NCBI GenBank assembly: GCA_037178975.1 | Contig: JASJZH010000002.1 | Location: 2,976,001 to 3,040,000 of the forward strand | Direction of reading: 5' to 3' | Origin: Oscheius tipulae | Taxonomy: Eukaryota > Nematoda > Chromadorea > Rhabditida > Rhabditidae | Length of the DNA: 64,000 bases | In this document: positions 38,294-51,515 of the stretch, piece after piece | Numbering within the stretch: position 1 is the first letter of the stretch | Layout of the letters: every line of letters starts with the position of its first letter | The notes under the pieces: generated by a model | Database searches by the model: none | What the model saw: the letters and a program-made list of their open reading frames with translations, nothing else | Told to the model about the DNA's origin: nothing | Position numbers and translations under genes: made by a program

Positions 38294-39631
38294 TGGTGAT
38301 TTGTTTAGAAACATTGGGCACCATATGTGTTCAGTGAAGAAGAAGAAGAGATTTTTGAGATATACTACCTTTACAATCAGCATTTTTATGTCTGTTACAT
38401 ATTTCTACTCTAATATTGGATAATACTTGCCAAATTTATGTGGACTATTTTTTTGTCAAGTGTTATTCCAAATTAAAGTTGACCAGACGAGTTAGAAGAT
38501 AGCTAAACTGTTCCAAAGAGTCCTGGGTCGCTCCGTCAGAAGGAGCGTAAACGACTGGTTGTACCTTTACAATTTGCAAGAGGCGTTTGTTGCACATGTG
38601 AACTCTAATCTGGTATATCGCTTGACAAACGTGTGAACTTTTTTGTCCAGTGTTATCCCAATTAGACAAGACTAGTTTCAAGAAATATCTCTGGATCGAA
38701 ATCTCTCTGGAGACTAGTACATCTCTCTACTTTCTATAGAAAAGTGCGCTATCTGTGTGTCCGTCTGTCCGCAAGTGCCTAGGGTTGTCATTAAATTCAG
38801 ATCGCTTCGGGAGCCAAGTGCCTAAGGTAGTTTTCGATGTCGAGCTCGAAAATATTTTTTGACGGGAAAATTCAAATCTGAGTTTGTTATAGCTTTTTTA
38901 GTTTTTGAAGGTTCTGAAGCAGATTTCCGGTGTTTTTCGATATTTTTCCCTTTTTTTGTAGGCTGGTGCTCAAATGTAAGCCTTTACGGCAAAACGAAGG
39001 TGCTCAGTTTCAATTTTCTTGCGAACGAGCGGTTCTAGGCAAGCTATAGGGCCAAAAATGGTAGAGAAACAGATGAAGTCAAGTAAAAATGAAACAGCAA
39101 CATAACATGACCCGTAAAATACGATTTTCAATGCGGTCCTTCCTGAATTAACAGCCAAGGTCTACACGCATATAATTCACAGGTTTAGCGAGGTAAAACA
39201 ACAAGGAGCCACGATAATTTCGAGAAAAATATTTTTGACGTTTTAGGAAAAGACAAACGAGATCTAACTGTTTTATTGTAGTATGCTGTAATATCGTATC
39301 CACGGACAGATTTAACGGCAATTTGACCCAACCTTATTTGAATTGCGGTTTATCCAAGATTCCTTTCTCACATTTCGGCTTTTCCTCTGCATTTTGATAT
39401 ATTTTTGTTCCCTGAATACGTTATTCACTAGTTTCTCCAAAAAGGAGACCAAAAAGTCCCAGTTTCCAAATGAGAGGGCTCTATTTCCTGATCCGGTAGT
39501 GTTTGTCAGCGTTCAGCCCCGATTAGGACGAGTCCGGCTCTCCCCTCCGACTGACAGCTCCTTGTCACCTGTACCTCTCATGTATTTATTTATACGGGCC
39601 TCCTCGACGCACGCCTTCAGTCGGTTGAGGG
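38294..39631. other. Intergenic region, repeats only
   Basis: Between the VWA gene and the coiled-coil gene are short related blocks (TTTTTTGTCAAGTGTTATTC at 38450 and TTTTTTGTCCAGTGTTATCC at 38639) but no supported gene. The last few hundred bases should hold the promoter of the gene at 39632. Confidence 0.4.
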
Positions 39632-42600
39632 ATGGCCTCCCACGACAGCCGGTACGTCCCGTTTTAATTTTCCTTGTTAAACAGTTTCAGTTGGTCCGAG
39701 CGTCGAAACATGCCCGACCATCGACATGAGTATGTGGGAAAGGTAGGAAATGATTTTGGTGTCAATAGTGTGGGGTTTAGGGTAATCGACAACCTCATTA
39801 CGACCAATACGATCCCTATGATTCGACTGGAGAGAACGAGTATGGGTCAAGAGAGTATCCAGGTGAGATAAAGTTTTGTAATCATCCCAAAGTCATAGTT
39901 GTGAAATCTGGCCACCTTGTCCTTGAAGGTCTTTTCAACTAACCTCATCTAAAAATCTCCAAATGCTTCTCACATTGCAATAGTAGTCCACAGAAGTTTT
40001 GGGTAATAGATGTTTTCTCAAAGTGAGCAGCTGTCCTCTTCTACACGTGTTCGGATTCAAGCGGACATTTTTGGTTTTAAGAATCCTTGATGCTGTGAGT
40101 TTGTAGAATTACTTGAGAACTACAATATTGCTTTATATTGTTAGACTGGAAAATTCCTTTTTTTTTTTGGCCCTAATTAATCAAGAGCTGATCCTAGACT
40201 TCAACTTTGTAGAGCATTATAAGAATAGAAATTGAGATCTTTTCCCCAAAAAAGGCGAAAAAGTCTTTGAGGGAGTAATATAAATTTTTGGATCCTTTGA
40301 CTATTTCTGGCGAGCCAAGGCAATTGATCTCCTTTTTCCAATTAAAATAGTATCATTTGGGTTAAAACTAGACGAAAATTGCAATCAAACAACCTCATGC
40401 CAATTATCCAGCCCTTTCAGACAACTACGAGCAACCAGCTGACCTCTACGAGAACGTTCCGGCTACCCGAAACATAGCCCGAATCCAGATAACTGCAGAT
40501 GAGTCTGAGCCTGAGCGTCGCCCACAACAGCGTTACCGAGAATACGATCAGCATACGATCGACCGTCCGTACAAAAAGGACCAGCAGCAGGAGCAGAGAA
40601 GAATGGAGTCTCAGAGACGGACCGAAATGGAGAGGAATGCTGAGAAAAGTCGTCAGCATGCCGAGAATAGACGTCGAGAGGAGGTAGAGAAGGCAAGACG
40701 AGCCGATTTGGAGAGGGAGGAGGAGAAGAAGAGAGTCGACGCGGAGAGACAGAGGATGGCTGAAGAAAGAAAGAGACAGGAGGTTCAGAGAAAGCAGCAG
40801 CAGAGAGAACCGGTATTTTGATTGGTTGGAGACAACGAGAGACGGTTTCAGAGTGCTGCTAGGAGAGAACCTCATCTGAGATACGAACCGAGTCCTGTAC
40901 CGTTTCAGGGACACAAACAAGCCATCATTGATGGCTTTCAGTCTTCCCCTAACAAGCAGAAGATAGCGGTGAGTTCGGTGAGAGAAAAAGTGTTTACAAA
41001 AGTGGCCTTGCTTCAGTCCTTCTTTCAAGTTTCTATGTTCGTGTTTGTGCAATTCTTGTCCTGTGCCGCTAGTAGATTGGACAGATTTTCTTCAGCAGTA
41101 AAAAGTAGTCCACTGGTAGATTCTTGGACATCCAGCCAGGGCCCAGACGAATTTGTCCAGATTGCTCCCTTTCTCTAGCCAACCAATGCTCCTTGGAGGC
41201 TTCCTTCTTGGCAGCATTTGCAGCATGACCGGTGACGAAGAGCATGGTGATGCAAAAGAGCACGACGAGAGAGATTCGGTCTTGGTAGAGAGACGACTGC
41301 TTGAGATAGGGCGCTTGGGTAACTGACTAGAGATTCGAGAACGAGCTCTTACGGTAACTTGTCAAATTGGGGATTTGGGTCAATTAGATGTTTTTGGAAA
41401 GACATTGCTCTTTTGTTCGCTTGATGTCTGGACCAAGTAGTCTACCAGACCATTTGACATAGACAGAGTTTGTGCCACTGTTTTATCCATATCTTCAGAA
41501 TGACTACCGTGAGGAAGACTACCGTCCCCATGGAAAGAAGGCTGACATCCCACCGGCCCCTCCCGCTCCCAAGTCCATCAAGTCCATCATCAATAATTTG
41601 AAGGGGAATGTAGCTGACAGTCATGGATACAAAAAGGACGATGGTCGAAACGATATCCCCAGAAACAAGGTATCAACGAATCCATTCATCCGAGCTGGTG
41701 ACAAGCCACCGCCTTCTCCCACTCGAACTCCTGACAATCAGCCGATCAAGAATGTCCAGGAGGTCGTCCAGAAGATGAACAGTGGCGAATGGCCGATCAG
41801 AGTAGAGGATGAGGAAGGGGTGAGTCGCTGTCTCGAGCCTCTAACTCTGTCTTCTTCGCTCCTTTTCAGAGAATCCATCTTCAGGTGAGAGAGACACCTC
41901 GTCCCCGTTCCCAGCAATCATTTGTTGATCCTCCGAAGCAGGGAAAGGCCAGACAGTGGGAGGAGCTGGATCGTCAGAGCCCAGTAAAGACTCTAAACTT
42001 CCAAAAAAAAACACCGTATTCAGGATCGCGGTGGTCAGAATGAGCGTCGTGGAAGTAGACAAGAAGCCCAGAGACGAAACAGTACTGTCCGGGAACTGGT
42101 CAGGGAAGCCGATGAAGAACAACGTCGCCATGACTCGGAATTCTCGGATCGCAGTGATGGGGCCGAGGTGACTACTGTCTCTACTGACTCGGCTATGGGT
42201 AGCGATGAGAGCTCTGTATGTTCCCGCCGTTTCACTTCGAAAAAAAAACTTACAGTACTCAGTGGACAAGATGCATCTCCCGTTCGAACTTCCTCACGGA
42301 ACCGTTATTCGAAAACTGCCGGCCAATGTGAAGGAACTGAACGAGGAAGCCGAAAAGCTTCTCTTTTACTTCAAAGCCCATCGAAGTGTCTTGAACTATC
42401 TTGGAATTGGACTGTCCGAAACTCTCTGGACTCACATCCATGCTCTGCCAGAAGCCAACGCTGAAATCGTCGTTGAGGTACTTGTCTAATTTTGAATTTT
42501 GCGCACGACTTGATCCATGATCTAGTGACCCCGTCAATGCTTTCTATTCTTTCCATTTTAAAGCCCTCTCAGATGCCTCGCAGTGCTCCAGTCAGTCATT

Positions 42601-45003
42601 CTCCGAAGAAGGCTGCTCCTCAGATCACCGTCACTCAGCCTACATTCTCTCCCAGTAAGCACCGTGACCAGGTTTTCTTGTCCTCCAACAGCATCAAACC
42701 CTTTAATTTCTAGCGCTCTCGCTCACCCGAACGCCGTTCTCAGCAGCCAGCCGCTCAACAGCGTCCGGCCCAGGTCAGCAACAAACAGCTACTAACCGTG
42801 GGCAGACATTAGTTAACCTGTAAAGAAAGCTATAGAGAGGGTAAGAGCAACCCGGACAGATTTGCATGTTTTCGGTTTCTGAAACCCCCCAGTTTATTCG
42901 CCTCCTTTGGGTTGTCGTATTTTGGAAGTGGAAATAAATTATTTTGCTTACACAAAGTTCAAATCTGTTCGGGTTGCTCGGTTAGGGGATTACTTCTTGA
43001 TTCTGTTGACCTGACACTGTCAAGACAATTTGCTAGACCTCCTAACTGTTCTAGATGCAGACAGATGCAAGCCATCGGTTACAGTAACTCACACATACAC
43101 TGTCTCTCTGTCTCAGCGTCTTTTAAGAGTGTCTCATGAAAGTCCAATATGGGTTTTACACTACTCTATTTACCTTATTGTCCTGTTGCAAGACAATAGA
43201 CTGGCTGAACCTTTCCGACACATACACACACACACACATACACTCTCTCTCTCATACTTGAACTGGTCTCTTTAATGGATACTGTGAGAACCAGAAGCTG
43301 ATTGAAACAAACAAAGATAATTTGGAGAGATGTGGTAGAGAGGTAAGTAGTTGCTGACAGGGAACGAAAAACATGTCAGGCGCTTGGAATAAGCGATTAC
43401 TCGGTTGGTAGATGTCGTCTGTGGGCTTGTGGTAAATGTTTTTACCGAAATGATACCGGCGAGAGTGGCTGATTCTCACTGACTCTTTCTGTCGGATGAA
43501 GATTCTCAAGGCAATTCAATTGGAATAGTCACACACCCTTGATTCCAGAGCCCCCGTATGACAGCCCTCGAACGCCAACTCTGCACCGATGCCGTCTCAC
43601 CACCACCTCCTCCCAACATGGACGATCTGCTCCCTTCCAGACACGATAACAACCCCAGGTGGAACTTTATGAAAAAGTAACTCCTTCAGAGTTCAAAAGA
43701 TTTCGGGAGTGGAGCTTGTTCTGTCCTACCCATAGTCTATGTCGCTCGTTACAGTCCGAGTTTAGATCCGGTCGCTTTGTGAAGAAATCTGCTGCCGCTC
43801 TGATTGCCAGAAAACAGGGAGCTGCTCTTCAGTCTGATGACGAACCGGTAGAGATCTTCTTTCCGGGAAAACATTGGATTTCCAGCTTTCTTCCGACTTT
43901 GTAGACAACCGAATCGCTGTCGAGATCGAGCAGCTGAGAGCTAGAGAGGAGGAACTTCGCAAAAATAGAGCCCAACTTGGACTACCCTCGATTGACGACG
44001 TGATGGACGGATGGCGGTTTGTTTTTCCTGCTCTCACTTTAGAGAAAAAATCTCGGTGCCGCACCCGTGAAACCTAGGCAGGGAGAACACCGAGAGGATA
44101 CGGTAGCGCGCGTATCCCTCGTACCATCTCGGTAATGGTTGAGAATAGGGTCCATTGTTGCTTGACTGCATTCGCTTACAGCAGTCGCAAGGGGACATTG
44201 GTCTCTCTCTTGACCAAGGGACTGAGATCACCACCGCACCAGCAAATATTTTTGGAATCCCCTCGCAAGAGCGGGAATAAGAACAAACTTGGGAGGGAAG
44301 GAACATTGGTACTCTCGTTATTAGTTTACAGAACCTTGGCTCATCCTCTCCCCAACCTTCCCCTTCCTGTCTCTGTCAATCTGTCCCACATACCATGTTG
44401 ATGCTGACCTGTCTCTATTCAATTGTCTACCCCTGTCCTGTATTGACAACTCGTCGCACTCTGTCTCTCACAGCTCTGCTGGCCGAACTATCATTGTAAA
44501 TCTCTAGTGTGACTAGTTTTGGCTTGATCTAACGGACAGGTAAACATCCGTATAGGACAACAGATCCACTTCTAGAGTTTGATTTCAACAGTGAACTTTT
44601 CAGAGGCCCGGTTCCTGTCTTCGACTACCAGCGTCAGATGCCCATCTCCCGTAGTCAGAGTGCTCACAACATCTACCACGACGTACATTTATCCCGATTT
44701 TAGGAAATATATGCTCATTCAGAACCGTCCCGGAGCCAGTATGACATACTTCCAGCCAGCTAGAGAGGACTTTGACGAGAATGTCGGAGCCCGTGTTCAG
44801 AGAATGAGAGATTTTGAAGGCAAATTTGAAAGGTTTGCCTATTGTCGTGCTATATAAAGTGAAAGAAATTCAGAGGGGAGCAGTTTTTTCGTGCCTCCGA
44901 GACCCAGCTACGGCAGAGGAGCGCAGCCTCGCGCATGGATCTTACAATATCTGCCGGTCGAGTCAGCTCGCCGCCGCGTCGTGGTGGGCCGATCGGCCTC
45001 TAG
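39632..45003 (+). CDS. Large disordered / coiled-coil protein, unrecognised
   Basis: The gene starts at ATG 39632 (MASHDSR, then after a short intron WSERRNMPDHRHEYVGK) and ends at TAG 45001-45003. About 16 exons can be followed. Landmarks: a tyrosine- and acid-rich N-terminus (NRQPHYDQYDPYDS); a strongly charged coiled coil in the exon near 40423-40812 (EEVEKARRADLEREEEKKR); a Pro-rich exon near 41500-41819 (KKADIPPAPPAPKSIKSI); a folded-looking patch near 42260-42477 (KELNEEAEKLLFYFKAHRSV); and a C-terminal piece with VEIEQLRAREEELRKNRAQL, then VPVFDYQRQMPISRSQSAHN, ending PPRRGGPIGL. The EIxxxxxREEELRxxR signature resembles the C-terminal motif of MISP / AKAP2-type cytoskeletal proteins, but this is a weak resemblance. 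Last introns are only about 40 nt. Intracellular scaffold is a reasonable guess, not a call. Confidence 0.7.
43213..43254. repeat. (CA)n followed by (CT)n
   Basis: A short CACACACACACACA tract runs into CTCTCTCTCT inside an intron of the coiled-coil gene. Confidence 0.8.
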
Positions 45004-45667
45004 GCGTCGTTTAAAAAGACGGAAGAGCTCGCGAAGACGGTACACTGGAGCTGTCAGCTTCAGTGAGGTCGTCACCAGCATCTTCTAATTCATTGTACAA
45101 ATCTAAACTAACTTTGCTTGTGTTTACAGTCTCTTGAAGTGCAGAGACACCGTCGCTAGTCTTTTTTAGACACCATTAGTCGTTTATTGCGTAGCCCTTT
45201 TGGTGATGGGATTCAATCGCCGAGTAGTAAACTATTCATTCATGTGTCGTATATCAAGTTATTAGCTGGGGCCCGAAGTCTACTCGACCTTCCCTACCTT
45301 CTTGTTTCGTAAATAAACATTAACCACGAAATCATATCTCAGGTCGAGAGACTTAGCTCCTTCAGAGCAAAATCATCTAACAATTAGCAATACTCGTATC
45401 GAGTCTACGACATCGTCGAAGCCTAGAAGGTAGCTAATCTGAAACACTAGCTATCGAGATCGCTCATGGGGAACAAGCTTGTGATTCAGCACTGTTAGAT
45501 GCCGCGACGACCAGGCTCGGTTCAAGGCAGTGGTCAACTCTAAAGAAGTTAGGAAATATATAACCATGGACTTCTCATATCTCGTGTGAGGGACAGTTTT
45601 TTAGTTTCAAACCAGCCGTCCTTTTGCGTTCAGTTTGCAGCTGCGCCGCTTCGTAGCATCAAAAGGC

Positions 45668-46085
45668 TTCCAGCGGCTTCATTGGGGCAAAAGCCAAGTT
45701 CTAGAGTGCACTTAAAGTTGACTTGCCACTAAATTTAGGCAATAACTGTTTCTGAACAACAACTTCTGGACAGCATTATGGGCTCGCTTCTGTTTCGTGA
45801 CCTCGGACAAACAAATAAACATACAAACAAACATCCAAACAGAATCCGCCACAGAAGTCATCGCGCTTTAGATAGTAGAGATATTCCCAGTTTTTTGGAT
45901 CGCAGCCGAGCTACCCTGACAGAAGCAACGTTTTTACAGAGACGCATCTCCCAAACTGATTCGGTTTGGCTTGAATTGCAAATAGTAATTTTTGTCATAA
46001 AGTAACTGACAAATTACCAATTAGGGCTTCAGACAGACAGGCACAGAGACTTTTGAGCATTTAGAACTCAGGCGAGCCAAAGAAT
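45668..46085. repeat. Dispersed MITE-like repeat copy, longest
   Basis: This copy contains GGCTTCATTGGGGCAAAAGC, AAAGTTGACTTGCCACT, CTGTTTCGTGACCTCGGA, GCTTTAGATAGTAGAGAT, CTCCCAAACTGATTCGG and GGGCTTCAGACAGACAG. It therefore joins in one place the blocks found separately at 26.0, 37.2, 37.9 and 54.5 kb. Confidence 0.65.
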
Positions 46086-46174
46086 AAAGGCAGTCCGAAA
46101 GACATGGAACTCTTTCTGGAAACATTACGATGAGAGGACCGTTCGATTATACCCATTCACAGCATAATTGAGCC

Positions 46175-46762
46175 ATGTGTCCGCTGGTTAATCCTGCTCA
46201 AAAGCGACGGCCTGGCCCCTTGTATTGTCTCCCGGGGTGCTCATCTCGCGTCCGCCCGCTTTCTCTGTACTTTGGGGACAGGGCCAGCTTTGAGAAGACA
46301 CTTTCCTTCTCCTACTCAATGCCGAGAAATCGTCTTCATCATGGTAAGTACACTGTAGCTAATCTGAAAAATCCAGCTTTCAGGTGTCTTCCTGACCAGC
46401 GTTCTTCGTGACCTCCTCGACCGTCTTCTCACCGTGATCGGCTGCTGCAATCCGGAACTTTCTCCATCGAAGAAGAGGAACAAAAAGACGGTACGGTCCG
46501 AACCCTCTGGTGTGACTGAAAGTTCTGAGAGAGTCTTTGAGAGTGTGACAGAGATTGAAGGTGAGTCGACTCATTCTCTCTTCACTCTACGAAATAGACA
46601 GTTCCAGAAGGAATGGCCCTTCGCGCCGGTTCAGTCAATGAGTGTCTACTGAGACTTCTTGAGCTGCTGGAAGAACAGGGATCTGTCCCCCTGTCTGTCA
46701 ATATTGTCACACGACCTATCCTCGAGACCTTCTTCAAAAGAAACCACACCAACTTTTTGTGA
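46175..46762 (+). CDS. Small novel protein, three exons
   Basis: Exons 46175-46343, 46384-46490 and 46598-46762 join in phase to give 146 residues from ATG 46175 to TGA 46760-46762. The N-terminal part has several Cys and Pro (CPLVNPAQKRRPGPLYCLPG). The centre has an amphipathic leucine-rich helix (VFLTSVLRDLLDRLLTVIG) and a basic patch. The C-terminal exon has a second leucine helix (NECLLRLLELLEEQG) and ends PILETFFKRNHTNFL. An alternative splice could retain the second intron, adding an acidic serine-rich stretch before an early stop. The gene is tail-to-tail with the kinesin gene, 128 bp apart. No family is recognised. Confidence 0.6.
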
Positions 46763-46890
46763 TAAAAAATCATTTTCGCTGAGCAGTGTCGACAATCTTT
46801 TTCGGTGTTCCCGTTGTACTTCTTCTTGCGGCGGTGTCTCGTTTCAAGGTTCCGGATCTTAACAAACGATATTTTTGTGGTATCCGAGAC

Positions 46891-49126
46891 TCACTTCGTC
46901 TGTACGCAGCCAATCTTCTCGGCAAAATTCATGCTACTGACGGACTCAGTCACGTGCTTCGAATCGGGAGAGAGATGAACTATGACCAGCGTCTTACTGT
47001 CACCATCTAAAAAAGTTTTTGTTTTGGAAAGAGACATGTACTCACTCAAACTGTCCTCAAGAATCCGCGTTAGTTGACAGTTCCTGAAAGGGATGTGTCT
47101 CTGGTTCTGTCTGAGAGCCAGAACGACATTTCCGAGCTCGGAAAGGGACTTGTTGATGGCTTGGGCTTCTTTCAGTAGTTGACCAGTTGCATTGGTCTGG
47201 GACACTCGCTCAGATCCGGCCAGATCCACCAAATTGAGGTGACCTGAAGGGAAAAGTCAATTACTGTTACTATCCCTCTGTCTCGATGTCCATTTTCCAA
47301 CCTCTCAAACTAACCGGTACTGATCTGTTCCGTCAGCTTGTTCTTTGCCGTTACCGTCACTCTCACAATGACATGCGATCTACTCGATTCTGCATTGGCA
47401 TCCGTCGCCGCCATCGCCTTGTTCTTCTTTCCCTCCTGTAGTACCTCAGCCACATGTTCTGTAGATTCAACCTCAACCATCTTCAGTTTAGGGATAGACA
47501 TCTGTCCATTCTCTGCTTGTCTAATAGACAAGTTTGTGTTAGTCACGTTCAAAAGATCCCTGAACAAACATTGTTATATTCTTACTAGTACTGTAACTAC
47601 CTAAGCTTCTCGTTATAAATCTCCATCATCGAGACAGTGATACTGTAATGAACATCACCGCTCTTCTCATTCGCAGCCTCGAAAAGTTGTCGAATCGCCC
47701 GTTGGTTGATTCCAGGATTGGCTGATGGGCCCTCCATGGTGTAGGTTTTTCCGCTGCCTGTGTGTCCATAGGCGAAAATACAGACATTGTAGCCGTCGAT
47801 ACAGCTCGTGATGATGGGAGACACTTCCTCGAAGATCTGGAAATTAGGATTGAGAGAGTGACAGTGATCAGATTTAAATACCTACCTGTTCCTGACTGAA
47901 AGACGTCGGAATGACCCGGTCAGCACTTTTGCATATCTTACTACCCGTCGGCTGCTTTAAATGGACCATTCCTGGAACAATCTGTCTATTCCGGAACCGC
48001 CAAATCTCTTACCAGAATCCATGCTATCCACTTCCAGAGCTGGGAGCTCCGTGATCTCCCCCAATTGTGGCCTAATCCTATAGAAGACCCGTATGTTTCC
48101 GTTCATTTCTACTAGCTGATTGTGTAACTGCTTCCTCTTTTCCATCTCGGCCTTGTATCGTCCTATGAGTACTCGGAAAAAGTCGACAGTCTTGGATTCC
48201 AACATCATTCGAACCTGAACAGAGTGAGTCAGGCCACTAGTTACAGAAAGTGATGTCAAGGAGGCAAACATGGTGTGAGGCTCAAGTAGTAAACAGTTCA
48301 AAGCACAATTTTGACTATCTGTTATAGACATGATTCGGCTAAGAAAAACTGACACACCTCTTGCATGCAGACACTGAATGCATCCTTCGTATCCAGAGCC
48401 AGCTGCTTCAGTTCGTTCTGAAATCCAAAGTTCTACTAATTTCACTGTTGCAAACCTTTTCAGCCTTGAGTTCTGTGGCTATCCTCTGTAGTTTCTTCAG
48501 ATTCCCGTCGTCTACTATCGATTTGGCCATCTGGCTGTAGGCTATGACTTCTGGCTTCGGACTGGAAAAGATTTGTTTGGAAATGAACTGGAAAGAGGGG
48601 AGATAGAGACAGTCACTTACCTCATTCTCCTCTCCTCGGTCATGTCACTCTCATAGTCCTCGTCCGTCTCCACAATCTGCCCAATCCTGTCCTGTCGCTG
48701 GGCATGAGCCAGAGTTATCTTTAGCCTCTGGTTCTCGTCTGACAGTACACCAAAATCGACGGAAAGGACTGAAATTCCCTTCAACATGCGCATACTGCTC
48801 ACATAGCTGCTGGCACGACCTGAACACACTGCTCTTCCAAACATTTTTGTGACTAGTCTAGAAGCTGGAAAAAGCAGGCCCAAAGAGGCAATGGTTAGCA
48901 GTGATGCAGTGGTTGTAGATGCCTAGGTGGTTAACCCACCATTGATGAACTCTTCCATGTTGTGAATTCTGGCCTCCTGCTCGTCTATGATGTCCTCTAG
49001 GTTCCTAATCAGACGATCTTTTGTCTCCAGGTGTGTCTCCAGAATCCGCATCTGTAGTCGCATATTGACCAGCTCCACCTCATGAATGTACTTGCATTGC
49101 TGGAAGTAGTCTGTCTCCGGCTCCAT
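46891..49126 (-). CDS. Kinesin-14 (C-terminal motor, KIFC/Ncd type)
   Basis: The start is ATG 49126 (MEPETDYFQQCKYIHE). Several coiled-coil exons follow (MRILETHLETKDRLIRNLED; SDENQRLKITLAHAQRQDR), then the kinesin-14 neck-motor junction EMNGNIRVFYRIRPQ. The motor then shows the P-loop AYGHTGSGKTYTMEG, switch I NAESSRSHVIV, switch II LVDLAGSERV, and the helix KSLSELGNVVLALRQNQRHI. It ends with SSMNFAEKIGCVQTK and TGA at 46891-46893. The motor at the C-terminus means minus-end-directed movement is expected, with roles in spindle or organelle transport. The N-terminal stalk is short for the family, so upstream coding exons could be missing. All nucleotide-binding motifs are intact. Confidence 0.93.
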
Positions 49127-51515
49127 TACCTAACAGTTTCTGATAAGGGAGAATAAAAGAGAGAAGAAGTAAAGAGTTAAGAAGGTCAGTCATAGAGACA
49201 GAGATTGGGCAACAAACATTGGGTAGGCTAACAAGGACAGAGGAACAGAGAGTCCTACCAAGACAGTGAAAGAGACAGAACGAACCAACTGAGACAGCGA
49301 GCCATGCTAGAATTCTTCGAACGAGCCAGAAGCTCTTGGACGAAGTGTTGTCAATGATTTGAAGATTTGTTTCTGTTTGTTTTGTTTTGGAAAAGTGTTT
49401 CTACAGTAATTTCTCGAAGTAAAACATTTGTAATCGGAAACATTATCTCTTGGATTCAAATAATTTCATCGAATGGTTCTCACAAAGAGTAGTCTACTGT
49501 CTTCTCCACTTTGCAGAGGTTGTTCTCTTGCTTGTTTGACAGGGCAACGGCTTCCTAGTTCAAACTCAACAAGGTCAGTTTCTGTTTGATTACTAGTCTA
49601 GACAGTTCAGAGAGAGAGAGAGAGAGACAAAGAACATAGATGTAGAGATAGACTACCAAGGCTCCGAATCATCTTTACCATTGACTCTTTGCAAAAACTG
49701 TTATTCAAGACCATAAGAACAGCAGGCACGACTGAATAATAGGAGCAATTTGGAGACATTTTGTTAGCGAGGAAGTGGTAAAATAGACAAACAATCTCTT
49801 TTGGCTGATAACAGCTGAGGAAAGAGTCCACGGAAGAACGAGGTGACCATGCTGGCAAAAGAGACACACAGGTCCTGTGTGTTCCTTCCCACTTGATCCG
49901 TATTTGTTCAAAAGATATCAGAACGTTTGACTGTTCTCTTTTCCCGAAAAGGTTCATGAGAATATGACGTTTACTGAGAGGAAGAGAGGTCAGTAGGAGA
50001 TCTAATTGGCACCTTCAGGAGGTTCCATTTCGAGGGAGACAGTACATGCCCATTTTAGAAGAAAAAGGGAGGACAAGTGACCTCGTCGCTCCTCTTGAGA
50101 CCAATTTGTCGAAAAAGGGGTGACTAGTTTCGGAAGATTGAGTATCTTTATGGCAAAGGAAGTAGAATGACCGCTGACCACACCCCTGTGTGGGAAAGAG
50201 AGAGGCCAAATGACCCTCCCCGGATCGATTCTGCGACACATATGCCTATTCCGCCCTGGGGAAGAAATGTTTCAGGAATTCCGTCCTGATGCCCCTAAAA
50301 AATCAGCTGAATGGCAGGGATGCGAGCAAACAAGCGGAGGAGTTCCACAGAGGGAACCTGTCCTGTCTTTCCACGTGAAGATGCAATTTGACATACTCAA
50401 AAGCGAAAAGTCTTGTCAGGGCCGCTCGAAAGCAGCCCCTCACGCAAAAATTTAGCTGTAGGCGAATTCCAACTCGGAACTGCCTTACGGGTCAGCCGTC
50501 CCCAAAGTGCAATGGGACAGCCTCACCATACCGTCACTGCCTTCTTGATCGCAATGGACCGGCCAGCCAGGTAAGTTTATTTATGAAGCAACGGCAATGA
50601 CCCCACGCTACGCGGGTGACGAGAGGATATGGGTGGGACACGCTACGAATGCGTAGCTTGCTCTTCACCTTAATATTAAAAAAACTCGCTTTTTTCTGTG
50701 CAAAACATGATTTTCAAGCTTAGTGACGTTTTGCAAAGTTGTAGTTTTTGATCTGTTCTACAACTTTGTAAAGCATTACGAAGTCAGAAACTGTCAGCTT
50801 CTGACCGAAACAGGCGTGATAAACGGGGACATTTGAAAGGCCATTTTCTCGATGGAACGGCTATAAATTCAGCTATAATACCCCGACAACAGCCGAGAAG
50901 GGAAAGGGAGTGAGAGAGTAATTGTGAGGTCGCTGGCAGAGAGACCCACGTGTAAACAGGTGTTGTGGCCGTAACTCGATCCTTTTAGACTGTCAAAAGC
51001 GAGTCGGGCATATTGAGAGTGAGTCCATTATGGAGACCAGACGATTAGTAGCTAACCTGGCCAGGGAGGGAGCGGTATTATAATGGATGGATGGCGCCAG
51101 CTGCAAAAACTGGTAGCTTCCGACACCAAATAGGTCTGCTGCTATTTGGTTGGCACGAGGATGAAGAGACCGAACAAAATTGGGAGCTGTAGTAACTGGT
51201 CGGGAGCGGGACAAACATGGGGTATGTTTGGGTATCGATATACATTTGCTCTGGCGAAAAGAACAAGGACTCGGTTAAAAAAAATATTGCCACTATGTCT
51301 TTGGCATGTACGGGTTTCGCACCCGTCTATTCGTCGACTCTTATGTATATGTATAACAGTACATCACCTTTTTGGACTTCACACAGACGGACAAACCCAT
51401 GACTTGCGTTTAATAGAATGGCTTTTCAGACGACGACCGCCTGTCAAAGTTCGCATCAGCCGTAGATAGCAGAAAACGTTAAAATATTGCTTTCACAATA
51501 CGCTTGAAAGTTTAT
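49127..51515. other. Intergenic region, no gene supported
   Basis: Only isolated ORFs are present (for instance + strand exon-like sequence near 50455-50570 ending in a consensus donor CCAG|GTAAGT). The region holds one well-preserved hairpin repeat at 50727-50777 and a GA tract near 49612-49628. A TATAAATTC lies near 50870. Confidence 0.4.
50727..50777. repeat. Best-preserved copy of the AAAGTTGTAG hairpin repeat
   Basis: GTTTTGCAAAGTTGTAG and CTACAACTTTGTAAAGC flank a spacer with GATCTG and form a hairpin of about 15 bp. The same arms and spacer word occur near 20847, 21535 and 24765. Confidence 0.7.

Noticed and set aside
40417-41052. A 211-codon minus-strand ORF
   Set aside because: It is antisense to the charged coiled-coil exon; the Leu/Ser-rich translation is the complement of Glu/Arg/Lys codons.
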